A stretch of 64,000 nt of DNA, taken from Ornithinimicrobium faecis. GTDB taxonomy: Bacteria; Actinomycetota; Actinomycetes; Actinomycetales; Dermatophilaceae. Positions 24,584-32,817 of the stretch are shown one piece after another (positions within the stretch are counted from its first letter, which is position 1; every line of letters starts with the position of its first letter). The position numbers were made by a program, and so were the translations under genes. Under the pieces are notes generated by a model, which worked only from the letters and a program-made list of their open reading frames with translations, did no database searches and was not told the DNA's origin. The stretch lies in NCBI RefSeq assembly GCF_023923225.1, contig NZ_CP099489.1, forward strand, positions 372,001 to 436,000, in the 5' to 3' direction.

Positions 24584-25159
24584 GTGCTGCTCTCCGACCG
24601 CGACATCCTCGCCCAGATCGACGCAGGACGCGTCCGGCTCGACCCGTGGGATCCCACGATGGTCCAGCCCTCCAGCGTCGACGTCCGCATGGACCGCTAT
24701 TTCCGGCTGTTCGACAACCACAAGTATCCGGTCATCGACCCAGCCCAGGACCAGCCCGAGCTGACCCGCCTCGTGGAGGTCGAGCGCGGCGAGTCGTTCG
24801 TGCTGCACCCCGGCGAGTTCGTGCTCGGATCGACCTATGAGGAGATCAGCCTCCCCGACGACGTCGCGGCGCGCGTGGAGGGCAAGTCCTCGCTCGGCCG
24901 TCTGGGCCTGCTGACCCACGCCACCGCCGGCTTCGTGGACCCTGGTTTCACCGGGCACGTCACCCTCGAGCTGTCCAACGTGGCGACGCTGCCGATCGTG
25001 CTCCACCCGGGCATGAAGATCGGTCAGCTCTGCTTCTTCCAGCTATCCAGCGCCTCCGAGCACCCCTATGGCTCCTCCGCCAAGGGCTCGCACTATCAGG
25101 GCCAGCGCGGGCCGACCGCGAGCCGGTCGTTCCAGAACTTCCACCAGGACGAGGTCTGA
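24584..25159 (+). CDS. dcd: dCTP deaminase, dUMP-forming (bifunctional) type
   Basis: A 191-residue trimeric enzyme making dUMP for thymidylate synthesis. Motifs: [13 protein letters not shown] near residue 28, [32 protein letters not shown] (catalytic segment, about 104-122) and [15 protein letters not shown]. The HATAGF loop and length are those of the mycobacterial-type enzyme that joins dCTP deaminase and dUTPase activities. The GTG at 24584 starts the family; there is no Shine-Dalgarno, and TAACCT (24572-24577) ends 6 bases before it, so the mRNA may be leaderless. The stop overlaps the next ATG by one base. Confidence 0.95.
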   Translation: MLLSDRDILAQIDAGRVRLDPWDPTMVQPSSVDVRMDRYFRLFDNHKYPVIDPAQDQPELTRLVEVERGESFVLHPGEFVLGSTYEEISLPDDVAARVEGKSSLGRLGLLTHATAGFVDPGFTGHVTLELSNVATLPIVLHPGMKIGQLCFFQLSSASEHPYGSSAKGSHYQGQRGPTASRSFQNFHQDEV

Positions 25160-26835
25160 TGCGCACCACAGGAACAGGAACCGCTGCCCGGTCAGAGCGG
25201 CGCAGCGCACGACGTATGCCGTCACGCACCGGCGCCGTCCTGCTCGCCGGCGTCCTGGCGCTGGGCCTGGCGGGCCCAGCCCTGGCGGATGCCCCCATGC
25301 CGGACGACCGGCAGGAGGAGTCCGCAGACCCGGTGGCGCCGGCGGCCGATCCGGTGCTCACGGTCCCGCTCGACCGCCTCGGCGGCACGAACCGCTATGA
25401 GACGTCGGTGGAGATCTCCAGCGCACAGTTCGCGTCCGCCGACACCGTCTATCTCGCGCGCGCCGACGTCTTCGCCGACGCGATCGCGGCCGGGTCCCTG
25501 CGCGACGGCCCGGTGCTGCTCGTCCCGCAGTGCAAGGGCATCCCGCACGTTGTCGCCGATGAGATCGAGCGGCTCGACCCGACCGAGGTGGTCGCTCTGG
25601 GCGGCCCGGGATCGATCTGCGAGGACACACTGCAGGAGGCAGCCAAGGGTCGGGAGGCCGTGCGACTGGGCGGAGACAACCGGTTCGAGACCGCGGCGTT
25701 GATCGCCCAGCGTGCCTTTCCGAACGGCTCGGACACCGTCTATCTGGCAGAGCAGGTGGAGTCGGTCGACGCGGTCGCGGGCGGCACCCTGACCGATGGC
25801 CCGATCCTGCTGGTGGCGAACGGGTCGAAGAACGCTCCGTCCGCCACGATCGAGGCGATCCGTGAGCTCGACCCCGACGAGGTCGTCGCGCTCGGCGGCA
25901 AGCTGGTCGTCACCACGCCCGCGCTGGCCGACGCTGCCGAGGGCCGCACCACCCTGCGGGTCGCCGGCGAGGACCGCTATGCCACCTCGGCCGCGATCGC
26001 CCAGCGTGCCTTCCCCGAGGGCAGCAGCCGCACCTATCTGGCCAACGGCCGCTCAGTTGCGGACTCCGTCGTCGGCGGTGTGCTCACCCGGGGCCCGATC
26101 CTGCTGGTCCCGGACAACTGCCGGGTGCCGAGCGAGCCGGTCTGGCGCCGACTCGGGGAACTCCCGCCGGAAAAGGTCGTCGCGCTCGGTGGACAACAGG
26201 CCGTGTGCACCGAGCAGCTGCAGACCGGGGGACGCCTCTCGGTCTTCTCGGCGATGGAGTCCGGCGACACCGCTCGCCTCTATGACCTGCTCACCAAGTC
26301 GCGTGCCGTCAACCCAGAACGCTATGCACCCAGCGACCTCGTCAGCTGGCGCGGCACGTCCCACCGGCTCCGCCCGGAGACCGCCACGATGCTGCAAGAA
26401 CTGTTCGACGGCGCCGCCGCTGCCGGTCACCCCAGCCTGTGGGTCAACAGCTCCTACCGCTCCTACAACGAGCAGCAGGTGACCTACGACTACTGGGTGC
26501 GCACGGTCGGCAAGAAGCGGGCCGACATGATCTCCGCCAAGCCCGGCCACAGCGAGCACCAACTCGGCCTGGCCGTGGACGTCGCGGGCACCCCGTGCGG
26601 CAACCTCTATGACTGCTTCGGGGACACCCCCGAGGGCAAGTGGGTCGCGGCCAACGCCCACCGCTATGGCTTCATCATCCGCTATCCCGAGGGTGGCACC
26701 GGCGTCACTGGTTACGACTACGAGCCCTGGCACCTGCGCTATGTCGGCCCACGCGCCGCCTGGATGATGCACGTGCGCGACGAGATCTACTGGGACAAGT
26801 ACCAGCCCCGGGCTGTCTCCGACGGCACGTTCTGA
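25159..26835 (+). CDS. Cell-wall-binding D-alanyl-D-alanine carboxypeptidase (M15/VanY)
   Basis: A 558-residue exported protein. After a basic N-terminus the signal peptide core is VLLAGVLALGLAGPALA (about residues 28-44). Three cell-wall-binding type 2 repeats follow (about 72-165, 166-265, 266-360), each with a GGTNRYETS-like start (LGGDNRFETA, VAGEDRYATS) and an EVVALGG end. The C-terminal M15 peptidase (about 390-540) has SSYRSYNEQQ, SAKPGHSEHQLGLAVDV (zinc His and Asp) and PWHLRYVG (third zinc ligand). It should trim D-Ala from peptidoglycan stem peptides while anchored to the wall. Start overlaps the dcd stop, probably only a transcriptional accident. Confidence 0.92.
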   Translation: MRTTGTGTAARSERRSARRMPSRTGAVLLAGVLALGLAGPALADAPMPDDRQEESADPVAPAADPVLTVPLDRLGGTNRYETSVEISSAQFASADTVYLARADVFADAIAAGSLRDGPVLLVPQCKGIPHVVADEIERLDPTEVVALGGPGSICEDTLQEAAKGREAVRLGGDNRFETAALIAQRAFPNGSDTVYLAEQVESVDAVAGGTLTDGPILLVANGSKNAPSATIEAIRELDPDEVVALGGKLVVTTPALADAAEGRTTLRVAGEDRYATSAAIAQRAFPEGSSRTYLANGRSVADSVVGGVLTRGPILLVPDNCRVPSEPVWRRLGELPPEKVVALGGQQAVCTEQLQTGGRLSVFSAMESGDTARLYDLLTKSRAVNPERYAPSDLVSWRGTSHRLRPETATMLQELFDGAAAAGHPSLWVNSSYRSYNEQQVTYDYWVRTVGKKRADMISAKPGHSEHQLGLAVDVAGTPCGNLYDCFGDTPEGKWVAANAHRYGFIIRYPEGGTGVTGYDYEPWHLRYVGPRAAWMMHVRDEIYWDKYQPRAVSDGTF

Positions 26836-26920
26836 GCCCAATCTTGCGGTGCTGTTCGGGGGTTCACGGGGGCAGAGCCCTGTGCGGGCGAGTGTCGGCC
26901 CGTCCCGTTAGTGTCGGAGC

Positions 26921-28096
26921 ATGATCCGGCTCGAGAGCGTGACCAAGGAGTATGCCGCGGGGCAGCCTGCCGTTGACAACCTCACCCTGGAAGCAGCGTC
27001 CGGTGAGATCACGGTGCTGGTCGGCCCTTCGGGGTGCGGCAAGACGACCTCCCTGCGGATGATCAACCGGATGATCGAGCCGACCAGCGGGCGGATCCTC
27101 ATTGACGGTCAGGACACCGCGCAGGTGTCGGCCGCGAAGCTGCGCCGCGACATCGGCTATGTCATCCAGCACGCCGGGCTGTTCCCGCACCGCACCGTGC
27201 TGCACAACGTGATGACAGTGCCGCGACTCAACGGGTGGAGCCGCGCGCGTGCCGAGTCCCGGGCCCGCGAGGTGCTCGAGCTGGTGGGTCTGCCCGGGGA
27301 CTTCGCGAGGCGCTATCCCGGTCAGCTCTCCGGTGGCCAGCAACAGCGGGTCGGGGTGGCCCGAGCCCTGGCCGCGGACCCGTCGGTGATGTTGATGGAC
27401 GAGCCCTTCAGTGCCGTCGACCCGATCGCGCGCGAGGGTCTGCAGGACGACATCCTGCGGTTGCAGGGCGAGCTGGGCACCACGATCGTGCTGGTCACCC
27501 ACGACATCGACGAGGCGATCAAGCTCGGTCACCGGGTGGCGGTGCTGCGCCAGGGCGGGCTGCTCGCGCAGTTCAGCAGTCCCGCCGACCTGCTCGCGCA
27601 CCCGGTCGACGACTTTGTGGCCGACTTCGTGGGGCGCGACCGGGGTTATCGCGCCCTCAGCTTCCAGCAGGCCGACGTGCCCGTGCACACCGAGGAGCCG
27701 GTCCACCTCGGGGATCCGATGCAGCGGCACGGCGATGAGTGGCTGCTCGCCGTCGACGCCGAGGGACGACCCCAGGGCTGGGTGGTCCCGGCCGAGGTGG
27801 GCGACGCCCCGATCGGTCTGGAGCACCTGCACCGCGGCGGCACCGTCGCTGCCGTCGACGGGTCACTGCGCTCGCTGCTCGATGCCGCGCTCTCCTCACC
27901 GAGCGGCCGTGGTGTCGTCACGCGCGACGGGATACTGGCGGGCACGGTCCGTGCGGAGGAGGTGCTGTCGGTGATCCAGTCGGCACCGCGACCGGACGGC
28001 ACCAGCATCCAGGGGACTGACGGGGAGTTTGACCCTGCCGGGAGCGATCCGGTCCCGGCCCCCGACGGCACCAGCATCGAGCAGGAGCGCCGGTGA
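26921..28096 (+). CDS. opuCA: Osmoprotectant ABC transporter ATP-binding protein (OpuCA/ProV type)
   Basis: A 391-residue ATPase. Walker A GPSGCGKTT (about residues 35-43), Q-loop VIQHAGLFPH, signature LSGGQQQRV, Walker B VMLMDEPF and H-loop THDIDEA are all intact. C-terminal residues about 260-365 form a divergent CBS-type region, which senses ionic strength in OpuA/OpuC systems. The tail contains PDGTSI twice, an internal duplication. First gene of a four-gene operon with overlapping stops and starts. Substrate (glycine betaine, choline, carnitine or ectoine) is not resolved by the ATPase. Confidence 0.93.
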   Translation: MIRLESVTKEYAAGQPAVDNLTLEAASGEITVLVGPSGCGKTTSLRMINRMIEPTSGRILIDGQDTAQVSAAKLRRDIGYVIQHAGLFPHRTVLHNVMTVPRLNGWSRARAESRAREVLELVGLPGDFARRYPGQLSGGQQQRVGVARALAADPSVMLMDEPFSAVDPIAREGLQDDILRLQGELGTTIVLVTHDIDEAIKLGHRVAVLRQGGLLAQFSSPADLLAHPVDDFVADFVGRDRGYRALSFQQADVPVHTEEPVHLGDPMQRHGDEWLLAVDAEGRPQGWVVPAEVGDAPIGLEHLHRGGTVAAVDGSLRSLLDAALSSPSGRGVVTRDGILAGTVRAEEVLSVIQSAPRPDGTSIQGTDGEFDPAGSDPVPAPDGTSIEQERR

Positions 28097-28734
28097 GGGT
28101 GCTCGGCACCGACCTGAGCGAGGTCGCCAGCTTTGCCGTGCAGCACGCCTATCTCGCCGGGGTGCCCCTGCTCCTAGGCCTGCTCATCTCCCTGCCGCTG
28201 GGCTGGGTGGCGCTGCGCCGACGCTGGCTCTATCCACCGGTGATCGTGGGCACGGGCCTGCTCTACACCATCCCGTCCCTGGCGCTGTTCGTGCTGCTGC
28301 CCGGCATCCTCGGCACCCAGATCCTGGACCCGCTCAACGTCATCGTGGCGATGACGCTCTACACCATCGCGCTGCTCACCCGCACCGTCGCCGACGGCCT
28401 CGGGTCGGTCCCCGACCACGTCCGGCAGGCGGCGACCGCCATGGGCTATGGACCGCTGCATCGCTTCTTCGCCGTCGAGCTGCCGATGGCGGTCCCCGTC
28501 ATCTCCGCCGGGCTGCGCGTGGCAGCCGTCAGCAACGTCTCGATGGTCTCGGTGGCCGCGCTGATCGGCGTCTCGCAGTTGGGTCTGCTGTTCACCGACG
28601 GGTTCTCCCGCTCAGCCATGGGACCGATCGTGATCGGCGTGCTGGCCTGCGTGCTGCTCGCCCTGCTGTTTGACCTGCTCATCCTGGCGGTCACGCGAGC
28701 CCTCACCCCCTGGCGACGGGCGGTGCGGGCATGA
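28093..28734 (+). CDS. opuCB: Osmoprotectant ABC transporter permease (OpuCB type)
   Basis: A 213-residue inner-membrane permease with about six TM helices: LAGVPLLLGLLISLPLGWVA at the N-terminus and the EAA-type loop VPDHVRQAATAMGYGPLHRF (about residues 114-133) that contacts the ATPase. The GTG start overlaps the opuCA stop (GTGA). The pair of permeases in this operon is the hallmark of the OpuC family. Confidence 0.93.
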   Translation: MRVLGTDLSEVASFAVQHAYLAGVPLLLGLLISLPLGWVALRRRWLYPPVIVGTGLLYTIPSLALFVLLPGILGTQILDPLNVIVAMTLYTIALLTRTVADGLGSVPDHVRQAATAMGYGPLHRFFAVELPMAVPVISAGLRVAAVSNVSMVSVAALIGVSQLGLLFTDGFSRSAMGPIVIGVLACVLLALLFDLLILAVTRALTPWRRAVRA

Positions 28735-29423
28735 TCGCCACCATCTGGGACTGGCTGTCCGACGCCGCCAACTGGTCGGGCTCCGGAGGCATCATCGCCC
28801 AGGCCCAAGAGCACCTGCGACTGTCCGTCATCGCCCTGCTCGCCGCGGCGCTGATCGCGATCCCGATCGGTCTCTACGTCGGCCACACGGGGCGCGGGCG
28901 GGTGGTGCTGGTCAACGCCGTCAGTGCCTTCCGCGCGATCCCCTCCCTCGGCGTGCTGTTCATCGCCGCCCTGCTCCTGCTGCCTCGCCTGCGCGGTGAC
29001 CTGGCCTTCGAGCTGCCGAGCCTGATCGTCCTGGCGATCCTCGGCATACCCCCGATTTTGTCCGGGGTCTACGCCGGCATCGAGCAGGTCGACCCGGCCG
29101 CCCGCGACGCTGCCCGGGGCATGGGGATGACCGGGTGGCAGCAGCTGTGGCGGGTGGAGGTGCCGTGCGCGCTGCCGCTGATCTTCTCCGGTGTGCGCTC
29201 CTCGATGATGCAGATCATCGCCACGGCCACGATCGCGGCGGTGGTCGGGCTGGGCGGGCTGGGGCGCTTCCTGATCGACGGGCAGGCCAACCGTGCCTAT
29301 GACGAGATGGCGGGTGGAGCGGTTCTCGTCGCGCTGCTGGCGCTCGCCGTGGATATTGTGTTGGGGTTGCTGCAACGAGCGGTGGTCTCACCCGGCCTCG
29401 CCACCCACGGAAGGTCTCACTGA
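28731..29423 (+). CDS. opuCD: Osmoprotectant ABC transporter permease (OpuCD type)
   Basis: A 230-residue permease with about six TM helices (SVIALLAAALIAIPIGLYVG, VNAVSAFRAIPSLGVLFIAA and a C-terminal AVLVALLALAVDIVLGLL). The ATPase-contact loop is DPAARDAARGMGMTGWQQLW (about residues 122-141). ATGA overlap with opuCB and a one-base overlap with the binding-protein gene (TGATG) show tight coupling. Works as a heterodimer with OpuCB. Confidence 0.93.
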   Translation: MIATIWDWLSDAANWSGSGGIIAQAQEHLRLSVIALLAAALIAIPIGLYVGHTGRGRVVLVNAVSAFRAIPSLGVLFIAALLLLPRLRGDLAFELPSLIVLAILGIPPILSGVYAGIEQVDPAARDAARGMGMTGWQQLWRVEVPCALPLIFSGVRSSMMQIIATATIAAVVGLGGLGRFLIDGQANRAYDEMAGGAVLVALLALAVDIVLGLLQRAVVSPGLATHGRSH

Positions 29424-30346
29424 TGATTCGTCGCCACCGCACCACCGTTCTCGTCGCGCTCACAGCCGCGCTGGCCCTGTCGGCGTGTGGTGGCGGGGGA
29501 GACCCGTTGGCGGAGGACGAGCCCCAGGGCGGCGGGTCCGACGGCGCATCGGCCGGCGGCGACACGCTGGTCATCGGCTCGGCCAACTTCCCGGAGAACG
29601 TGCTGCTGGCGGAGATCTATGCCGCGGCCCTGGGCGATGCCGGGGTCGATGTCGAGACCAACCTCAACATCGGCAACCGTGAGGCCTACATGGCCGGGCT
29701 GGAGGACGGCTCGATCGACCTCATCCCCGAATACACCGGCAACCTGGCGCTCTTCCTCAACGAGGACGCCGAGGCCACCGCGAGCGACGAGGTCTATGCC
29801 GAGCTGCAGGAGGCGCTGCCGGAGAACCTGACGGTCCTGGACATGGCCGAGGCGGAGGACAAGGACTCCGTGGTGGTGACCGCCGAGACCGCTGAGAAGC
29901 TCGGGTTGACCACCATCGCCGACCTCAAGCCGGAGGCTCCGAACCTGGTGCTCGGTGGCCCGCCGGAGTGGCGCGACCGCTTCACCGGTGTGCCGGGCCT
30001 GCAGGAGGTCTATGGGCTGGAGTTCTCCGAGTTCAAGCCCCTCGACGCCGGGTCCACACTGACCGTCCAGGCGCTGGTCAACGGGCAGATCGACGCGGGC
30101 AACATCTTCAGCACCGACCCGGCGATCGTGGAGAACGACTTCGTCGTCCTCGAGGACAACGAGAGCCTGTTTGCCGCCCAGAACGTCGTGCCGCTGATCT
30201 CCACCGACGCGGTGACGCCGGAGATCAAGGAGGCCCTCAACGGCGTGTCCGCGGGCCTGACCACGCAGAACCTCACCGACATGATGGTGCAGGTGCAGGA
30301 CGGCGACCCGGCTGCGGTGGCGCGGGAGTTCGTCGACGGACTCTGA
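29423..30346 (+). CDS. opuCC: Osmoprotectant-binding lipoprotein (OpuCC type)
   Basis: A 307-residue substrate-binding protein. The lipobox LSAC puts the lipidated Cys at residue 22, followed by a Gly/Asp-rich linker. The fold is OpuAC/QAT type: LVIGSANFPENVLLAEIYAA (about 49-68), then YMAGLEDGSIDLIPEYTGNL with the Glu-Tyr-Thr typical of quaternary amine binding. Displayed on the outer face of the membrane, delivering ligand to OpuCB/CD. Last gene of the operon. No osmotic promoter signal can be identified by eye. Confidence 0.93.
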   Translation: MIRRHRTTVLVALTAALALSACGGGGDPLAEDEPQGGGSDGASAGGDTLVIGSANFPENVLLAEIYAAALGDAGVDVETNLNIGNREAYMAGLEDGSIDLIPEYTGNLALFLNEDAEATASDEVYAELQEALPENLTVLDMAEAEDKDSVVVTAETAEKLGLTTIADLKPEAPNLVLGGPPEWRDRFTGVPGLQEVYGLEFSEFKPLDAGSTLTVQALVNGQIDAGNIFSTDPAIVENDFVVLEDNESLFAAQNVVPLISTDAVTPEIKEALNGVSAGLTTQNLTDMMVQVQDGDPAAVAREFVDGL

Positions 30347-30420
30347 CCGCCGTATGCCGCCCGCTCACCTGGGGCGGGTCAGCTCGTCTGATCGGTCCGG
30401 CAGTCTGCTTCACTGACTTG

Positions 30421-31179
30421 ATGGCTGGCGCCGATGAGCAGGGTGAGACCCACGGGCTGCTGCCCGAGCTGGCATTCACGGCCCACTCGGCCGGGGGGCC
30501 GGTTCCCGCGCTGGCCTGGTTGCCGACGTGCGACGACGGCGATCCACCTCCTCCGGTGGTTCTCCTGGCTCACGGTGGGAGCGGGCACAAAGGCATCGAC
30601 AGGCATCGCCGACTGGCCACACGACTGGCCGGCGACCACGGGATCGCTGCACTGGCCATCGATGGTCCGTTCCACGGGGCCCGGGCCGTGCCTGGCGATG
30701 GAGGTCTGGCCTACCAGCAGCGCGTGATCGCCCAGGGGCCCCATTCCGTTCACCAGAGCATGGCCCAAGACTGGCATTCGGCGCTGTCAGTCCTGGTTGA
30801 TGATCGCCTGATCGACAGTGGTCGGATCGGTTTCCTGGGGCTGTCCATGGGCGCTCGCTATGGGCTCGCTGCGTGTGCCCAACTCGGCACCAGGCTGGCC
30901 GCCGCGGTGATCGGGAAATTCGGCCTGGCCTCGACCGACGAGGCGATGACGGCGATGGGAGCCACGGATCTGAATCGGTCGAGCGCGGCCGCGATCGTCG
31001 CCCCGGTGCTGCAGCATGTGCAATGGGATGACGAGGTTTTCACCCGTGACGGGCAACTGGAGCTCTTCGAGCACTTCGCCTCGCCGGAGAAGGTCCTGCG
31101 CGCTCGCGCCGGCCTTCACCACCAAACCCGCGATGACGACGAGGACGCGTGGGTGCACCATCTCGTCTCGCACCTCTGA
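30421..31179 (+). CDS. Alpha/beta-hydrolase (dienelactone hydrolase-like)
   Basis: A 252-residue cytoplasmic hydrolase. The N-terminal VVLLAHGGSGHKG holds the oxyanion region, IDGPFHGAR follows, and the nucleophile elbow is GFLGLSMGARYG near residue 141. The Asp/His partners are probably in the WDDEVFTRDG segment and in a C-terminal GLHHQ or DAWVHHL. An ester or thioester substrate is likely but unknown. ATG at 30421; no clear Shine-Dalgarno. It stands alone, 74 bases after the opuC operon. Confidence 0.85.
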   Translation: MAGADEQGETHGLLPELAFTAHSAGGPVPALAWLPTCDDGDPPPPVVLLAHGGSGHKGIDRHRRLATRLAGDHGIAALAIDGPFHGARAVPGDGGLAYQQRVIAQGPHSVHQSMAQDWHSALSVLVDDRLIDSGRIGFLGLSMGARYGLAACAQLGTRLAAAVIGKFGLASTDEAMTAMGATDLNRSSAAAIVAPVLQHVQWDDEVFTRDGQLELFEHFASPEKVLRARAGLHHQTRDDDEDAWVHHLVSHL

Positions 31180-31222
31180 CCGCAGACCGTGGCAACTTCT
31201 GCACAGCCGCGCACGGAGGAAG

Positions 31223-31930
31223 TCAGTCGGTGCGGGCGTACTCCTGTGAACCCTCGACGAAGACGATCCAGCCAGTTTCCTTGGCCGCGTCGAACTCCCA
31301 GATCCTCCGAGCGGGCTGACCGTCCCACTCGCACGGGTTGGTCTCGGTGCTGTTGACGCAGGGCTGGCCCAGGCCGTACTCGCCCTGATCGCGGGTGATC
31401 TCGTCGGCTGGCAGGGTGGCCCAGCCGGTGACGGTCAGGCGCACGTCTGAGTCGTCTGCGCAGTCCAGGCGATAGGACGGCAGATAGTCCGGGCGGTAGG
31501 GGCCCTCGAAGTTCTGCGTCTCGGTGCCCTTGAGCTTGTCCCAATAGTCAGTCAACGTCGCCTCGGCATCGGAGTCGGCGCACTCGGGGAAGGTGTCGGT
31601 CACGGCGTCCGCGACTGGCCGGAAGTCCTCGCCGGTCAGTCGGTAGGCCCGGTACACCTCCATCGTGCAGCGCACGTCATAGGGGTCGTCGATCTTCCAG
31701 TTGTGCTGACCGGTCTCGCAGGAGTCGCGGGTGGCGGAGGCGAGCTCCTCGCCGGTCTGCGCCAGCGGTGCCAGCTCTGCCTCGATCGCCTGCTGGGCTG
31801 TGGCCGCCGCGTCCCGGTGCTCGCCCTGCACCTCCTGGGCGGTGGGGCCGTCGCCACAGCCGGCGAGTCCCACCGCGAGCAGCAGCGACGTTAGCGCGGC
31901 GGTCACCGAAGGCACGGTCTTCATCGCCAT
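31223..31930 (-). CDS. Hypothetical lipoprotein
   Basis: A 235-residue exported lipoprotein. Signal peptide with lipobox LAGC, lipidated Cys at residue 25. The mature part begins with a helical region (about 30-70) and contains eight further Cys, probably in disulfides, and several Trp/Tyr-rich strands. No family recognised. The ATG at 31930 is used; the ATG two codons later (31924) is equally possible. Convergent with the hydrolase gene (44 bases) and divergent from the next membrane protein. Confidence 0.75.
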   Translation of the reverse strand: MAMKTVPSVTAALTSLLLAVGLAGCGDGPTAQEVQGEHRDAAATAQQAIEAELAPLAQTGEELASATRDSCETGQHNWKIDDPYDVRCTMEVYRAYRLTGEDFRPVADAVTDTFPECADSDAEATLTDYWDKLKGTETQNFEGPYRPDYLPSYRLDCADDSDVRLTVTGWATLPADEITRDQGEYGLGQPCVNSTETNPCEWDGQPARRIWEFDAAKETGWIVFVEGSQEYARTD

Positions 31931-32073
31931 AGTGTGCCCACACCTCCCCCCTGAAGTCCGAACGTCGGCAGTGCAGGTCATTCTCTGGACCGATGCGAGC
32001 CGGCCTTGAGGTGGCGCGAGATCACTCTCGCGGATGACGCCGACGACACCCGTGGCGTGGTCGGATATCGCCC

Positions 32074-32658
32074 ATGACTTCTCCCAGCCTCCCGCCGCAG
32101 TCGGCGCAGAGCCAGCCCCAGCCCCATGTCCAGCCCCAGCCCTACGCCCAGTCTCAGCCCCACGCCCAACCGCACCCGACCCCGGGTCAGCCCCCGCACA
32201 ACCCGGCCTTTCAGGGGCAACCGGGCCCCTCGGCATACCCCGATCGTGGCGTGGGTGATCGTGGTGTGGGTGCCCGCAGGATCGCCGGTTGGGCGACGCT
32301 GGCCGGCGCCGTGCTGGTGGCGATCGGCTCGTTCCTGCCGTGGGCCAACGTCGTGCTCGCCGGACCGGTCTATGGCACCGATGGCGACGGTGTCATCACG
32401 CTTGGTGTCGCCGTGCCAGTGGCCATCCTGGGCCTGATCGCTGGGCTCGGCAAGGGGCGGGTCTGGATGTTTGCGGCCACGCTGTTCCTGGGCCTGATCG
32501 CGACCGCCGTTGGTGCATATGACCTGTCCAACATCTCCAGCTTTGTCTCCGGTGAGAGCATGGCCGACCTTGGGCCGGGCCTGCCGGTGATCGTTGTCGG
32601 CGGGCTCGTCGTGCTCGGCGCCGCTGTCTACGGCATGGTGAAGGGCCGCCGCGGCTGA
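32074..32658 (+). CDS. Small membrane protein with a Pro/Gln/His-rich N-terminus
   Basis: A 194-residue protein. The first 60 residues are low complexity, built on QPQPHVQPQPYAQSQPHAQP, and probably cytoplasmic. Four TM helices follow (IAGWATLAGAVLVAIGSFLP, VITLGVAVPVAILGLIAGLG, MFAATLFLGLIATAVGAYDL, VIVVGGLVVLGAAVYGMVKG). This layout is common in actinobacteria and has no assigned function. It ends 19 bases before the second inverted-terminal repeat element. Confidence 0.72.
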   Translation: MTSPSLPPQSAQSQPQPHVQPQPYAQSQPHAQPHPTPGQPPHNPAFQGQPGPSAYPDRGVGDRGVGARRIAGWATLAGAVLVAIGSFLPWANVVLAGPVYGTDGDGVITLGVAVPVAILGLIAGLGKGRVWMFAATLFLGLIATAVGAYDLSNISSFVSGESMADLGPGLPVIVVGGLVVLGAAVYGMVKGRRG

Positions 32659-32677
32659 GTCGAGCCGGTGCCCCTTG

Positions 32678-32816
32678 CGGGGGACGTGACATTGGTGTCG
32701 CCACGTGCCCACCCGACCCATTGGTGTGCTGAGGCGCACCAGTCGACCCACTGGTGTGCTGAGGCGCACCAGTCGACCCACTGGTGCGTGTCAGCACACC
32801 AATGTCACGTCCCCCG
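32678..32816. repeat. Inverted-terminal element with 30-bp tandem units (copy 2)
   Basis: A 139-base relative of the element at 24106. The 21-base inverted ends (32678-32698 and 32796-32816) share the core GGGGGACGTGACATTGGTGT exactly with copy 1. Inside are three units of 29, 30 and 30 bases (32691-32719, 32720-32749, 32750-32779) with the same CACCAGTCGACCC ending, and the TGGTG...CACCA hairpin in the two full-length units. The right end stops one base before the stop codon of the convergent Fe-S gene (32818), so here it could act as a bidirectional terminator. Confidence 0.85.
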
Positions 32817-32817
32817 A

